This document shows positions 53,663 through 61,957 of a stretch of DNA of 64,000 bases, one piece after another. The first letter of the stretch is position 1. The number at the start of each line of letters is the position of its first letter. Made by a program: the position numbers and the translations under genes. The stretch is from DAOTXS01 sp034435055 (GTDB taxonomy: Bacteria > Chloroflexota > Anaerolineae > UBA4142). The stretch lies in contig DAOTXS010000056.1 in assembly GCA_034435055.1 (NCBI GenBank), positions 62,001 through 126,000 on the forward strand. Reading direction: 5' to 3'. The notes below the pieces were generated by a model, which saw only the letters and a program-made list of their open reading frames with translations, was not told the DNA's origin and did no database searches.

Positions 53663-54637
53663 ATGAGTACTCAGGACAATGCGACTGAAATAGAGCAATT
53701 GTTAAAAGATGCCGAGACCGCAACCCAAGCCGAAGATTGGGATCGCGTCGTCGCGCTGTACCGCAAACTGCTTTCGTTCGATCGGGTGATTCAAGGCGCG
53801 GAAGCAAAATTACAGTGGGCGTTGCGAATGAAAGACATCGACGCGCATTACCGGCAAGGCAAAGAATATTTGCAGGCAAAGCAGTACGACCAAGCACTCG
53901 CCGCGTTACGCAAAGCGCGCTTGATGTACGCCAGTCATTACAAAGATACTGACCAAATGATTGTGGAGGCACAAACCGCCATGCAAAAAGCCAATTGGCA
54001 AGCGCGCCCGGCAACCTCGGCGAAGAAAGGGTGCTTTCTCACCGGCGCGCTCGCACTGATCACAATTTTATCGACGTTATTTTTAATTTCGTGTTCGTCC
54101 GCGCCTGCCAGCACCGGCGGCAGCGCGGAAAAATTACAACCCCAACAAAGGAGTGAAATGTACAAATCAGCCCCGGCGATGACCATCGACGTGAACAAGA
54201 CTTACGTCGCAACGATCAAAACGGCGAAAGGCAACATCGTCGTCGAGTTGTATCCGAAGGACGCGCCGCAGCACGTAAACAATTTCGTGTTTCTCGCGCG
54301 CGACGGGTTTTATAACGGTCTCAAATTCCATCGGGTTGAACCCGGCTTTGTAATTCAAGGCGGCGACCCGTTGGGCAACGGCACCGGCGGACCCGGCTAC
54401 ACCATTCCGCCGGAGATCAAAGCCAAGCACACCAAAGGCGCAATCGCGATGGCACGGCGCGGCGGTCCCGCGCAAACCACGCCGAGCAGTGGCAGTCAGT
54501 TTTACATCACACTCGCCGCCACACCGTTCCTCGATGGACAATACACCGCGTTCGGTCAAACGACTGCCGGGATGGACGTCGTCGAAAAAATTGCGATTGG
54601 CGATGTGATTCAATCGATCACGATTGAGGAAAAATAA
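53663..54637 (+). CDS. TPR-membrane-cyclophilin fusion (peptidyl-prolyl isomerase)
   Basis: 324 residues from the ATG at 53663 with CGGAG upstream. Residues 1-115 are helical with TPR-like repeats (DWDRVVALYRKLLSFD, 'YLQAKQYDQALAALRKA'). A single membrane helix follows (FLTGALALITILSTLFLI), ending in 'SCSSAPAS', then a cyclophilin domain: 'GNIVVELYPKDAPQHVNNF', 'YNGLKFHRVEPGFVIQGGD', 'GSQFYITLA' and 'FGQTTAGMDVV'. The isomerase would thus lie outside, with the TPR part in the cytoplasm. It probably assists folding of exported proteins. The Arg and Phe of the active site are present. Confidence 0.88.
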   Translation: MSTQDNATEIEQLLKDAETATQAEDWDRVVALYRKLLSFDRVIQGAEAKLQWALRMKDIDAHYRQGKEYLQAKQYDQALAALRKARLMYASHYKDTDQMIVEAQTAMQKANWQARPATSAKKGCFLTGALALITILSTLFLISCSSAPASTGGSAEKLQPQQRSEMYKSAPAMTIDVNKTYVATIKTAKGNIVVELYPKDAPQHVNNFVFLARDGFYNGLKFHRVEPGFVIQGGDPLGNGTGGPGYTIPPEIKAKHTKGAIAMARRGGPAQTTPSSGSQFYITLAATPFLDGQYTAFGQTTAGMDVVEKIAIGDVIQSITIEEK

Positions 54638-54691
54638 TTATCCAATCCCCGCCCTCGGCGGGAAGGGACAAGGGGATCGGTGGAGGCATCG

Positions 54692-55651
54692 ATGACAAAG
54701 ATGTTCGGTGAATCGGCGATCTTTTGCGGGCGAAGCAATCGACCATTGGCGGAAGCGATTTGCAGGCATTTGGAAATCGAGTTGGCAGAAGCCAACATCT
54801 TTGATTTTCCGAATGAAAATATCTTTCTCCAACTCAAACGCAGTGTGCGCGGCGCTGATGTCTTTCTGGTGCAAAGTCTGTCGTCGCCGGTCAACCGCAA
54901 CATCATCGAGATGTTGATCTTTATCGATGCACTCAAACGCGCGTCGGCGGGACGCATCACCGCGGTCATTCCGTACTATGCCTACGGTCGCAGTGACAAA
55001 AAAGACCAGCCGCGCGTGCCGATCACCGCGCGCTTGCTCGCCGATTTGATCGTAACCGCCGGCGCGGATCGATACATGACAATCGACTTGCACGCCGGAC
55101 AGATTCAGGGCTTTTTCAGCATCCCGGGCGACGAGTTCACCGCGTTCCCAATTATCGCAGATTATCTCGCCGAGAAAAATATTCCGGATGCGGTCGTCGT
55201 CTCCGCCGATCTCGGCTTTGCGAAAAAAGCACGCGATTATGCCCGGCGGCTCGATCTACCGCTCGCGTTCATCGAAAAGCGGCGGATTGGCAATGATCCA
55301 AAAGCCCAAGCCCTGACCGTCATCGGCGATGTTCAAGGCAAGAACGTGATCTGGGTCGATGAAGAAGTGGACACCGCCGGCACACTCGTCGAAGGCATCG
55401 ATCTCTTGCGACGCAGTGGCGCGCGCAACATTTATACGGCTTGCACACACGCGCCGCTCTCGCCTCCCGCCATCGACCGTTTGCGCGATGTGCCCATCGA
55501 AGAATTCATCTGCACGGACACGATCCCTTTACCGCCCGAAAAACATCTGCCGTACTTCAAAGTGCTCTCGGTTGCGCCGCTATTGGCGGAAACGATTGCG
55601 CGCACCCACGAAGGACGCAGTGTGGGCGAATATTTGCACGATACGCAGTAA
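54692..55651 (+). CDS. prs: Ribose-phosphate pyrophosphokinase
   Basis: 319 residues from the ATG at 54692, preceded by GGAGG; the frame opens four codons earlier. 'YYAYGRSDKKDQPRVPITARL', with the catalytic loop, 'IDLHAGQIQGFF' and the PRPP site 'WVDEEVDTAGTLVEGI' identify PRPP synthase; 'VDEEVDTAGT' differs slightly from the usual VDDxxDTAGT. It makes PRPP from ribose-5-phosphate and ATP for nucleotide synthesis. The 61 bases to secA hold an AT-rich palindrome. Confidence 0.93.
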   Translation: MTKMFGESAIFCGRSNRPLAEAICRHLEIELAEANIFDFPNENIFLQLKRSVRGADVFLVQSLSSPVNRNIIEMLIFIDALKRASAGRITAVIPYYAYGRSDKKDQPRVPITARLLADLIVTAGADRYMTIDLHAGQIQGFFSIPGDEFTAFPIIADYLAEKNIPDAVVVSADLGFAKKARDYARRLDLPLAFIEKRRIGNDPKAQALTVIGDVQGKNVIWVDEEVDTAGTLVEGIDLLRRSGARNIYTACTHAPLSPPAIDRLRDVPIEEFICTDTIPLPPEKHLPYFKVLSVAPLLAETIARTHEGRSVGEYLHDTQ

Positions 55652-55705
55652 TTGCAGATTTTAGATTTTTGAATCTGCAATCTGCAATTTGCAACTTGAA
55701 ATTAG
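55652..55705. repeat. AT-rich palindromic repeat between prs and secA
   Basis: TTGCAGATT (55652-55660) pairs with AATCTGCAA (55672-55680); the rest (TCTGCAATTTGCAACTTG) matches the words seen at 46841-46868 and 53630-53652. No T tract follows, so it is not a clear terminator. Confidence 0.6.
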
Positions 55706-55711
55706 GAAGCG

Positions 55712-58700
55712 ATGCTCAAAAACCTGTACACTAAACTGACCGGCGATCCGAACGAAAAAGAAATCAATCGGCTCAAGCCGGTCGTTGATGAAATCAATAA
55801 ACTCGAACCGACAATTCAGAAACTCTCCGACGCGCAATTGCGCGCCAAGACCGACGAGTTCAAAACGCGGTTGAACGATCAACTTGCCGAACCGCGCGCG
55901 CGCGTCGATGAATTGCGCCAGCAATTCGCCGTCGCCGACACCGACACGCGCCACGTGATGGAAGACCAGGTTAAACAAGCAGAAAAAGAATTGGTCGATG
56001 CTGAACGCGCGGCGCTGGACGAAATTTTACCAGAAGCATTCGCGTGCGTGCGCGAGGCAAGCATCCGCACGACCGGCTTGCGCCACTTTGACGTGCAAAT
56101 GATCGGCGGCATCGTTCTGCACGAAGGCAAAGTCGCCGAGATGAAAACCGGCGAAGGCAAAACCCTCGTCGCTACATCGCCGTTGTATCTGAACGCACTC
56201 CTCGGTCGCGGCGCACATTTGGTTACCGTCAACGATTACCTCGCGCGTTACCACACCCAAATTATGGGACCGATCTATCACGCGCTGGGCATGAGCGTCG
56301 CCGCGTTACAACAAGGCGAAGAGAAAAAAGCATTGCTGTACGACCCAACGTTTGAAGCATCGACGCGCGAATTGAATCATTTGCGCGGCTGCGAACGCGC
56401 AGAAGCGTACCGCGCCGACATCACGTACGGCACCAACAGCGAATTCGGTTTTGATTATCTGCGCGACAATATGGCGTGGCGGCTCGATGACCGCGTGCAA
56501 CGCGAATTGTATTACGCCATCGTCGACGAAGTCGATAACATTCTGATCGACGAGGCGCGGACGCCACTCATCATTTCCGGTCCCGCTGGCGAAGCGTCGG
56601 ACGAGTACTATCGCCTCGCGGAAATCGTGCGCAAGTTGTCGCCCGATCATTACACCATCGATCAACGCACGCGCGCAATCACGCTGACCGAAGCCGGCTA
56701 CGACCGCGTCGAAGAATTGTTGAACCTTCGCTTGACAAATCCAGATCGCCCGGAAGAAGCCGACCCCAACCAACTCAAGACGATGCATCATCTGGAAGCG
56801 GCGCTGAAAGCCGAGTACTTGTTCAAACGCGACAAGGATTACATCGTCCGCAAAGGCCAAGTCATCATCGTCGATGAATTCACCGGGCGTTTGATGCCGG
56901 GGCGCCGTTGGTCGGATGGGTTGCATCAAGCCGTCGAAGCGAAAGAGAAACTGCCGATTCAACAGGAATCGGTTACGTACGCGACGATCACACTCCAGAA
57001 TTATTTCCGGCTCTACAAAAAACTTGCCGGGATGACCGGCACAGCGAAAACCGAAGAAGACGAACTGTATAAAGTTTATGGTTTGAGCGTCGTCGTCATT
57101 CCGACCAATCGTCCGATGATTCGCGTCGATCAGCCGGACTTGGTGTATCGCAACGAAGAAGCCAAGTGGCGCGCCGTCACTATCGAGGTGGCGCAAACGT
57201 ACGCGCGCGGACAACCGACACTCATTGGCACAACGTCGGTCGAGCAATCGGAACGGTTGAGCCGCCGCTTTGCCGCCGACAAGCTCGATTTGTTCGTGCG
57301 CGCGCGCTTGCTGCAGCAATTTGTCGAAGCGAACAATGCGCTGAGCGACAAGCAACGCACGACGTTGAAACTGATTCTGTCGCGCGCGCTCGATGACGCA
57401 CATGAGAATTACGACGAAGCATTGTCGTCCCGGCTCTTTCACGATTACGATTTGGGCGCAGTCATCAACGCGACGCGCAAATTAAACAAGGACGCGCGCG
57501 AGCTGGTTCGGCTCAAAGCGCGCGCCAAAAGTCCCAAAAGCGATTTGAGCGACAAGGAATCAAAAGAACTTGAGGCGGTGAGCGAGCGCGCGTTGCGCTT
57601 TGCGGTCAAATTGCAAGATTTGAATTTGCGGCTCGACGGCGCGCAAAACTTGTGCGACGAAATCGCGCAACATCCGGACGATCTGGCAAAAATCGCGCCG
57701 CGTTTCAATTTGCCGTTAGAAACGGCAATGGCGGTGTATCAGGATTTGCGCTTGTCGCGCGACGAAATGCAAAACATCAATCGCGCGCTTATCGATGAGC
57801 TGGGCGACGCGGAAGCCGTGCGCGAAGAATTTAGCGTACGTGCCGGCGATTTGGACCTCATCGTCAAACGATTATTTTTACGCGGCGAGGATGTAACGCG
57901 CCTCGCCAAAAAACTTGGCGTGAATGCCGACCCGCTTGCGCCGGCAAATTTGCCGGCAACGCGCGAAATTCTCGGTATCGAAGACGAACAAGCCATCACC
58001 CAAATTTTGCGCGAAGGGATTAAACATTCGGTCTTGAACGCGAAGGAACATGAAAAAGAAGCCGGCATCATCGCGCGCGCCGGCGAACTGCACGCGGTTA
58101 CACTGGCGACGAATATGGCGGGACGCGGCGTCGACATCAAACTGGGTGGCGAATTGCACGAGGAAACGCTGACGGAAGTTGGGCGCGTGCTCCGTCGCAA
58201 CGGCATCGATCCGTACAATCTAACCTTCGATCAAATTCTCGACGCCTTGGAAAAAATTCCGCCGGCGAATTACGAACTCGATAAAGAGCCCGTCGAGCGC
58301 TTCAAGCGATATATGTACGAACGCGCCAAAGTGCGCGAACTCGGCGGTCTGCGCATCATCGGCACGGAACGCCACGAGGCGCGCCGCATCGACAATCAGT
58401 TGCGCGGGCGTTCCGGGCGTCAAGGCGATGCCGGGTCGTCGCGTTTTTACGTCTCGCTCGAAGATGAAATCATGCGGCGGATGGGCGGCAAGAGTTTGAT
58501 GGATCGCGTCTGGATCGAAGATATTCCAATCGAAAGTGGCGCAGTGACGAGCGCGATTGGACAGTCGCAGATCAAGATGGAGTCGTACAACTTTGACATC
58601 CGCAAACATCTGCTCGAATACGACGACGTGCTCAACAAACAGCGCGAAATCATTTACGGTCAGCGTTATCGCATTCTGACCAAAGCCGATTTGCGCGACG

Positions 58701-60139
58701 ATGTCCGCAGTTGGTTCGAAGAAGAAATTCAGCGTATCATCGACGAAGACCTGAAAGCCGGCGTCCACGCGGAATCCAAATTGCTTTTGCATCTCGATTC
58801 GATGATGCCCGGTTTTTCCATCAACGAAAACGAAATGTGGCCCCCCTACTCGCTCGCGCTTGTGCAACGCGAACTCGGCGAAGCGCCAGACGCCAAGAAA
58901 ATCATCGATGCGGTGCGCGGCGCGTTGGAAGCGCAACGCGATTTCATCACGCAAGCAATTGTGCCGGAATCGATCAACACGTTCGAGCAACAGTACAAAT
59001 CGACCTGGGATGAAATCGAAGACCTGGCGAAAAACACGCTGAGCACGTTGCGGCAAGAAGCGGAAGAACAAAATCGCCAACTCGATGCGCGGACGCTGAC
59101 CCAAAGCGTGAGTCAAGCGGTTGGTATGCAACTCGACTTGCAACGCGGCGTCGAGTTGAACGAGCGCACAATTCTGAGTGCCGTCCGGCGCGCTTTTGAT
59201 GCGCGCATCGTCGAGCAAACGGTGCGGCGCATTGCCAAGCGCGCGAATCAGGAATTCACGTTGCGTTGGAGCGCCAACGACGGCGCGCTCAACTTCGATG
59301 CTTTGCGCGATCAAATTGTCGTAGCCATCGACGAAGCGTTCACGCAACAGGCGAACAAGATTTTGGCAGAAGTCGAGCGCGAAATCAAGCCGGAGAAATT
59401 ACAGGGCACACGGTTGGCATTCGCGTTATTCCATCTCGCGCACACGCGTCAACCAATTTTCGATCAGCGGACGCATCGCAAGTTGGAAATTATGATTCCG
59501 CGGTTTGCGTGGGTGCATCTCGCAGCAACACATCTTCCAAAAGATAATGAGGTCTTGCGCGACGAAATCGAACAGTACTGGAAACAATCGCTGGAACAGG
59601 TTGAACCGTTGCGCGGCGGTACGGCGGCGTTCAACGATTTATTGCGCGAGTTGATGCTCACCATCGTCTCGACGCAGTGGGTCGATTATCTCACCGCCAT
59701 TGAAAATTTGCGCGAAGGTATTGGCTTGCAAGCGCTGGGGCAACGCGATCCGCTCGTGGAATACAAACGCCGCGCGTTCGTGATGTTCGAAGATTTGTAC
59801 CGCCGCATTCGCTCGCAAGTGGTAACGTACGTGTTCACATACCAGTATCGCGGCTTGGCACGGCTGGAAGGACAACAACGCGATCGGGAATCGCGGCAGG
59901 CAATCGAAAGTCAGGCGCTCGTCGCTAGTCAACAGCCGGCAGTAGGCAGTCCGCAGAAGGCAGAAAGCAGTCCGCAAACAGCAGTCAGCAGTAAATCGAA
60001 AGCGGAGAGCAAAAAGCCGGAACCGCAACGCAAACCGATGAACGCGCCGGCGGGGACGAAGATCGGGCGCAATGATCCGTGTTGGTGCGGGAGCGGAAAA
60101 AAGTACAAGAACTGTCACATGCAGAGTGATATGAAATAG
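55712..60139 (+). CDS. secA: Preprotein translocase ATPase SecA, oversized (1475 residues)
   Basis: Core SecA is complete: 'AEMKTGEGKT' (Walker A, about 143-152), 'TVNDYLARY', 'VDEVDNILIDEARTP' (Walker B, about 270), 'FTGRLMPGRRWSDGLHQA', 'AGMTGTAKTE', 'ATNMAGRGVDIKLGG', 'GTERHEARRIDNQLRGRSGRQGD' and a C-terminal zinc tail 'CWCGSGKKYKNCH'. Usual SecA has 800-1000 residues. Here about 245 helical residues (57275-58010) are inserted in NBD2 between 'GTTSVEQSERLSRRF' and 'GIKHSVLNAKEHE', normally almost adjacent, and the helical wing/scaffold part is also enlarged by perhaps 190 residues (58618-59674). The linker before the zinc tail (59925-59993) is made from a GGCAGT/GCAGTC-type repeat. It drives protein export with SecYEG. 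Confidence 0.95.
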   Translation: MLKNLYTKLTGDPNEKEINRLKPVVDEINKLEPTIQKLSDAQLRAKTDEFKTRLNDQLAEPRARVDELRQQFAVADTDTRHVMEDQVKQAEKELVDAERAALDEILPEAFACVREASIRTTGLRHFDVQMIGGIVLHEGKVAEMKTGEGKTLVATSPLYLNALLGRGAHLVTVNDYLARYHTQIMGPIYHALGMSVAALQQGEEKKALLYDPTFEASTRELNHLRGCERAEAYRADITYGTNSEFGFDYLRDNMAWRLDDRVQRELYYAIVDEVDNILIDEARTPLIISGPAGEASDEYYRLAEIVRKLSPDHYTIDQRTRAITLTEAGYDRVEELLNLRLTNPDRPEEADPNQLKTMHHLEAALKAEYLFKRDKDYIVRKGQVIIVDEFTGRLMPGRRWSDGLHQAVEAKEKLPIQQESVTYATITLQNYFRLYKKLAGMTGTAKTEEDELYKVYGLSVVVIPTNRPMIRVDQPDLVYRNEEAKWRAVTIEVAQTYARGQPTLIGTTSVEQSERLSRRFAADKLDLFVRARLLQQFVEANNALSDKQRTTLKLILSRALDDAHENYDEALSSRLFHDYDLGAVINATRKLNKDARELVRLKARAKSPKSDLSDKESKELEAVSERALRFAVKLQDLNLRLDGAQNLCDEIAQHPDDLAKIAPRFNLPLETAMAVYQDLRLSRDEMQNINRALIDELGDAEAVREEFSVRAGDLDLIVKRLFLRGEDVTRLAKKLGVNADPLAPANLPATREILGIEDEQAITQILREGIKHSVLNAKEHEKEAGIIARAGELHAVTLATNMAGRGVDIKLGGELHEETLTEVGRVLRRNGIDPYNLTFDQILDALEKIPPANYELDKEPVERFKRYMYERAKVRELGGLRIIGTERHEARRIDNQLRGRSGRQGDAGSSRFYVSLEDEIMRRMGGKSLMDRVWIEDIPIESGAVTSAIGQSQIKMESYNFDIRKHLLEYDDVLNKQREIIYGQRYRILTKADLRDDVRSWFEEEIQRIIDEDLKAGVHAESKLLLHLDSMMPGFSINENEMWPPYSLALVQRELGEAPDAKKIIDAVRGALEAQRDFITQAIVPESINTFEQQYKSTWDEIEDLAKNTLSTLRQEAEEQNRQLDARTLTQSVSQAVGMQLDLQRGVELNERTILSAVRRAFDARIVEQTVRRIAKRANQEFTLRWSANDGALNFDALRDQIVVAIDEAFTQQANKILAEVEREIKPEKLQGTRLAFALFHLAHTRQPIFDQRTHRKLEIMIPRFAWVHLAATHLPKDNEVLRDEIEQYWKQSLEQVEPLRGGTAAFNDLLRELMLTIVSTQWVDYLTAIENLREGIGLQALGQRDPLVEYKRRAFVMFEDLYRRIRSQVVTYVFTYQYRGLARLEGQQRDRESRQAIESQALVASQQPAVGSPQKAESSPQTAVSSKSKAESKKPEPQRKPMNAPAGTKIGRNDPCWCGSGKKYKNCHMQSDMK

Positions 60140-60153
60140 CAAATTGTCATCCT

Positions 60154-60259
60154 GTCATTCTGAGTCGCACATTCGCTATGCTCAGTGTAAACTCCGCGGC
60201 GAAGAATCTGGCAATTCACTTTAAACAGTTACGCGCTAGATGCTTCGCTTAGCATGACA
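60154..60259. repeat. Palindromic dispersed repeat between secA and the GT2 gene
   Basis: Left arm GTCATTCTGAGTCGC (60154-60168) and right end GCTTCGCTTAGCATGAC (60242-60258), with GCGGCGAAGAATCT between, form an imperfect palindrome of a type widespread as an intergenic repeat. Confidence 0.7.
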
Positions 60260-60276
60260 GACTAACGACACCCACG

Positions 60277-61254
60277 ATGTCAGAGCATTCAATCTCCGCG
60301 CACGTTTGCGTTGTCATTCCAACGTACAAAGCCGAAGCACACATCGCCCGGGTTCTGCGCGGAATTCCGGCGTTCGTCCGCACGATCATCGTCGTCGATG
60401 ATTGCAGTCCCGACCAGTCGTACGCCAACGCGCGAGCGGTGAATGACCCGCGTGTTCATTTCGTCCGGCACGATGTCAATCAAGGCGTCGGCGGCGCGAT
60501 GCTGAGTGGATACAAACAGGCAGTCACGCTCGGCGCGGAAATCATCGTCAAGATGGACAGCGACGATCAGATGGACCCGGCATTCCTGCCCGCGCTGATC
60601 GCGCCCATCGCGCAAGGTCAAGCCGATTACACCAAAGGCAATCGCTTTTTGCACATGCGCCAATTAAAAGCGATGCCGCTCACGCGGCGAATTGGTAATC
60701 TGGGTCTGTCGTTCTTGACGAAGATGGCTTCGGGACTGTGGAATGTCTTTGACCCGACGAACGGGTACACCGCGATTCATGCCTCGCTCATTCCGTTGCT
60801 GGACGAAGCGGCAATCGACCGGCGATTTTTCTATGAAAGCAGTTTACTGTTGGAATTGGGATTGTTGCGCGCCGTCGTTCGCGATGTGTATATGCCGGCG
60901 CGTTACGCGAACGAATCGAGCAACCTGTCCGAGTGGAAATCGCTCATCGAGTTTCCGATGCGTTTGTTCAAAGGTTTTATCCGGCGCGTGTGGATTCAAT
61001 ATTTTCTCCGCGATTTTGGTCTGGTCTCCGTTTTTCTCATTAGTGGCATCCTCCTCTTTTTATTCGGCACGATTTTCGGCGCGTATCATTGGTGGCGCGG
61101 TCTCCAATCGAACCTCGCCACGCCAACCGGGACGGTGATGCTGGCGGTGCTGCCGATCATTTTAGGTGTGCAATTTCTCCTGCAAGCGGTGGTGCTGGAC
61201 GTGCAGAACGTCCCCACTTTGCCCATTCATCAACGAGTCAGCGCCAAACCTTAG
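60277..61254 (+). CDS. GT2 glycosyltransferase with C-terminal membrane helices
   Basis: 325 residues. 'CVVIPTYKAEAHIARVL', 'VVDDCSPDQSYANA' and 'VKMDSDDQMDP' give a standard GT-A nucleotide-sugar site with DxD. 'DPTNGYTAIH' corresponds to the acceptor-side motif of polyprenyl-phosphate glycosyltransferases. Two helices close the protein (FLISGILLFLFGTIFGAY and 'TVMLAVLPIILGVQFLLQAV'). It probably charges a lipid carrier with a sugar. It stands alone, with a repeat upstream and a terminator downstream. It may serve the GT-C enzymes of regions 2-5 although about 20 kb away. Confidence 0.9.
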   Translation: MSEHSISAHVCVVIPTYKAEAHIARVLRGIPAFVRTIIVVDDCSPDQSYANARAVNDPRVHFVRHDVNQGVGGAMLSGYKQAVTLGAEIIVKMDSDDQMDPAFLPALIAPIAQGQADYTKGNRFLHMRQLKAMPLTRRIGNLGLSFLTKMASGLWNVFDPTNGYTAIHASLIPLLDEAAIDRRFFYESSLLLELGLLRAVVRDVYMPARYANESSNLSEWKSLIEFPMRLFKGFIRRVWIQYFLRDFGLVSVFLISGILLFLFGTIFGAYHWWRGLQSNLATPTGTVMLAVLPIILGVQFLLQAVVLDVQNVPTLPIHQRVSAKP

Positions 61255-61269
61255 AAATCAAAAGTCAGA

Positions 61270-61298
61270 AACACTCTGAAAAAATCGGAGTGTTTTTT
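61270..61298 (+). terminator. Rho-independent terminator of the GT2 gene
   Basis: AACACTCTGA (61270-61279) pairs with TCGGAGTGTT (61285-61294, one G-T) around AAAAA and runs into six T. Confidence 0.9.
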
Positions 61299-61375
61299 GT
61301 TCGTAACGCTTTGCGTAACGTTTTCGGAACGGTCGTGCGTTATAGTGCCATTGAAGATACAAAAGGAGGCGCACG

Positions 61376-61810
61376 ATGAAGCAAATGATAGCCCGAAACA
61401 CAACTGTCGGCGATGCGGCGGTGGATGGTTTGCTCGCTGGCATCGCGGCAGGCATCGTGATGGCGGCGTATTTGGTCGGCGTGAGTTTGTTCGGCGAAGG
61501 CGTGGCGGTGCTGAATCGCTTTGATCCCAGCGGTGCGTCGCCGGTGGTTGGCACGCTGATGCACCTCGCGGTGTCGGGGGTCTACGGCGCGGTGTTTGGC
61601 ATCGTATCAAACTGGATTCGCCGATTCAATTTGCCGGCGTGGTTGAGCGGGTTGACGTTCGGGCTGGTGTTGTTTGCTTTGGCGGCAACGATCATTCTGC
61701 CGAGCAGTCGTTCCGCGGTTGCGGGAATTCCCATCGTCCATTTTGGAATCGCACACGTAATCTATGGGTTAGTGATCGGCATCATCATCAACCGAAATTC
61801 AAAATCCTAG
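61376..61810 (+). CDS. Four-helix membrane protein, function unknown
   Basis: 144 residues, AGGAGG seven to eight bases before the ATG. Four hydrophobic helices: 'GLLAGIAAGIVMAAYLVGV', 'LMHLAVSGVYGAVFGIV', 'GLTFGLVLFALAATIIL' and 'IVHFGIAHVIYGLVIGII'. The glycine-rich helices and His in helices 2 and 4 recall small uncharacterised families such as DUF1440/DUF6789-type proteins. A possible -10 TATAGT lies at 61341-61346 without a clear -35. It precedes a truncated gene and a cytochrome c, so a role in membrane electron transfer is conceivable but unproven. Confidence 0.8.
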   Translation: MKQMIARNTTVGDAAVDGLLAGIAAGIVMAAYLVGVSLFGEGVAVLNRFDPSGASPVVGTLMHLAVSGVYGAVFGIVSNWIRRFNLPAWLSGLTFGLVLFALAATIILPSSRSAVAGIPIVHFGIAHVIYGLVIGIIINRNSKS

Positions 61811-61821
61811 GAGGAAAAAAG

Positions 61822-61947
61822 ATGGACGTCTATGTGTTAACATTGCGTCTCTTGCATATTGGAGGAGGCGTGTTGTGGGCAGATTGCTCTGCATGTCGCT
61901 CGCGCGCTATATCTAACGCGGCGGGAAACATAACAAAAATTCTCTGA
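61822..61947 (+). pseudogene. Truncated remnant of a small membrane protein gene
   Basis: A strong AGGAGG precedes an ATG and the first 20 residues (MDVYVLTLRLLHIGGGVLWA) look like the first helix of a DUF2269-like membrane protein, similar in character to 'YQWLSFLHILGVFGFLLA' of the intact gene at 63002. The frame then turns into non-membrane sequence (DCSACRSRAISNAAG) and stops after 41 residues. A large internal deletion or frameshift is the best explanation; a genuine 41-residue peptide is less likely. Confidence 0.5.
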
Positions 61948-61957
61948 GGAGGGAAAA

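Noticed and set aside
56306..57442. 378-codon antisense frame within secA, and another at 58220-59347
   Set aside because: secA is unambiguous on the plus strand; the antisense products show no domain or start signals.
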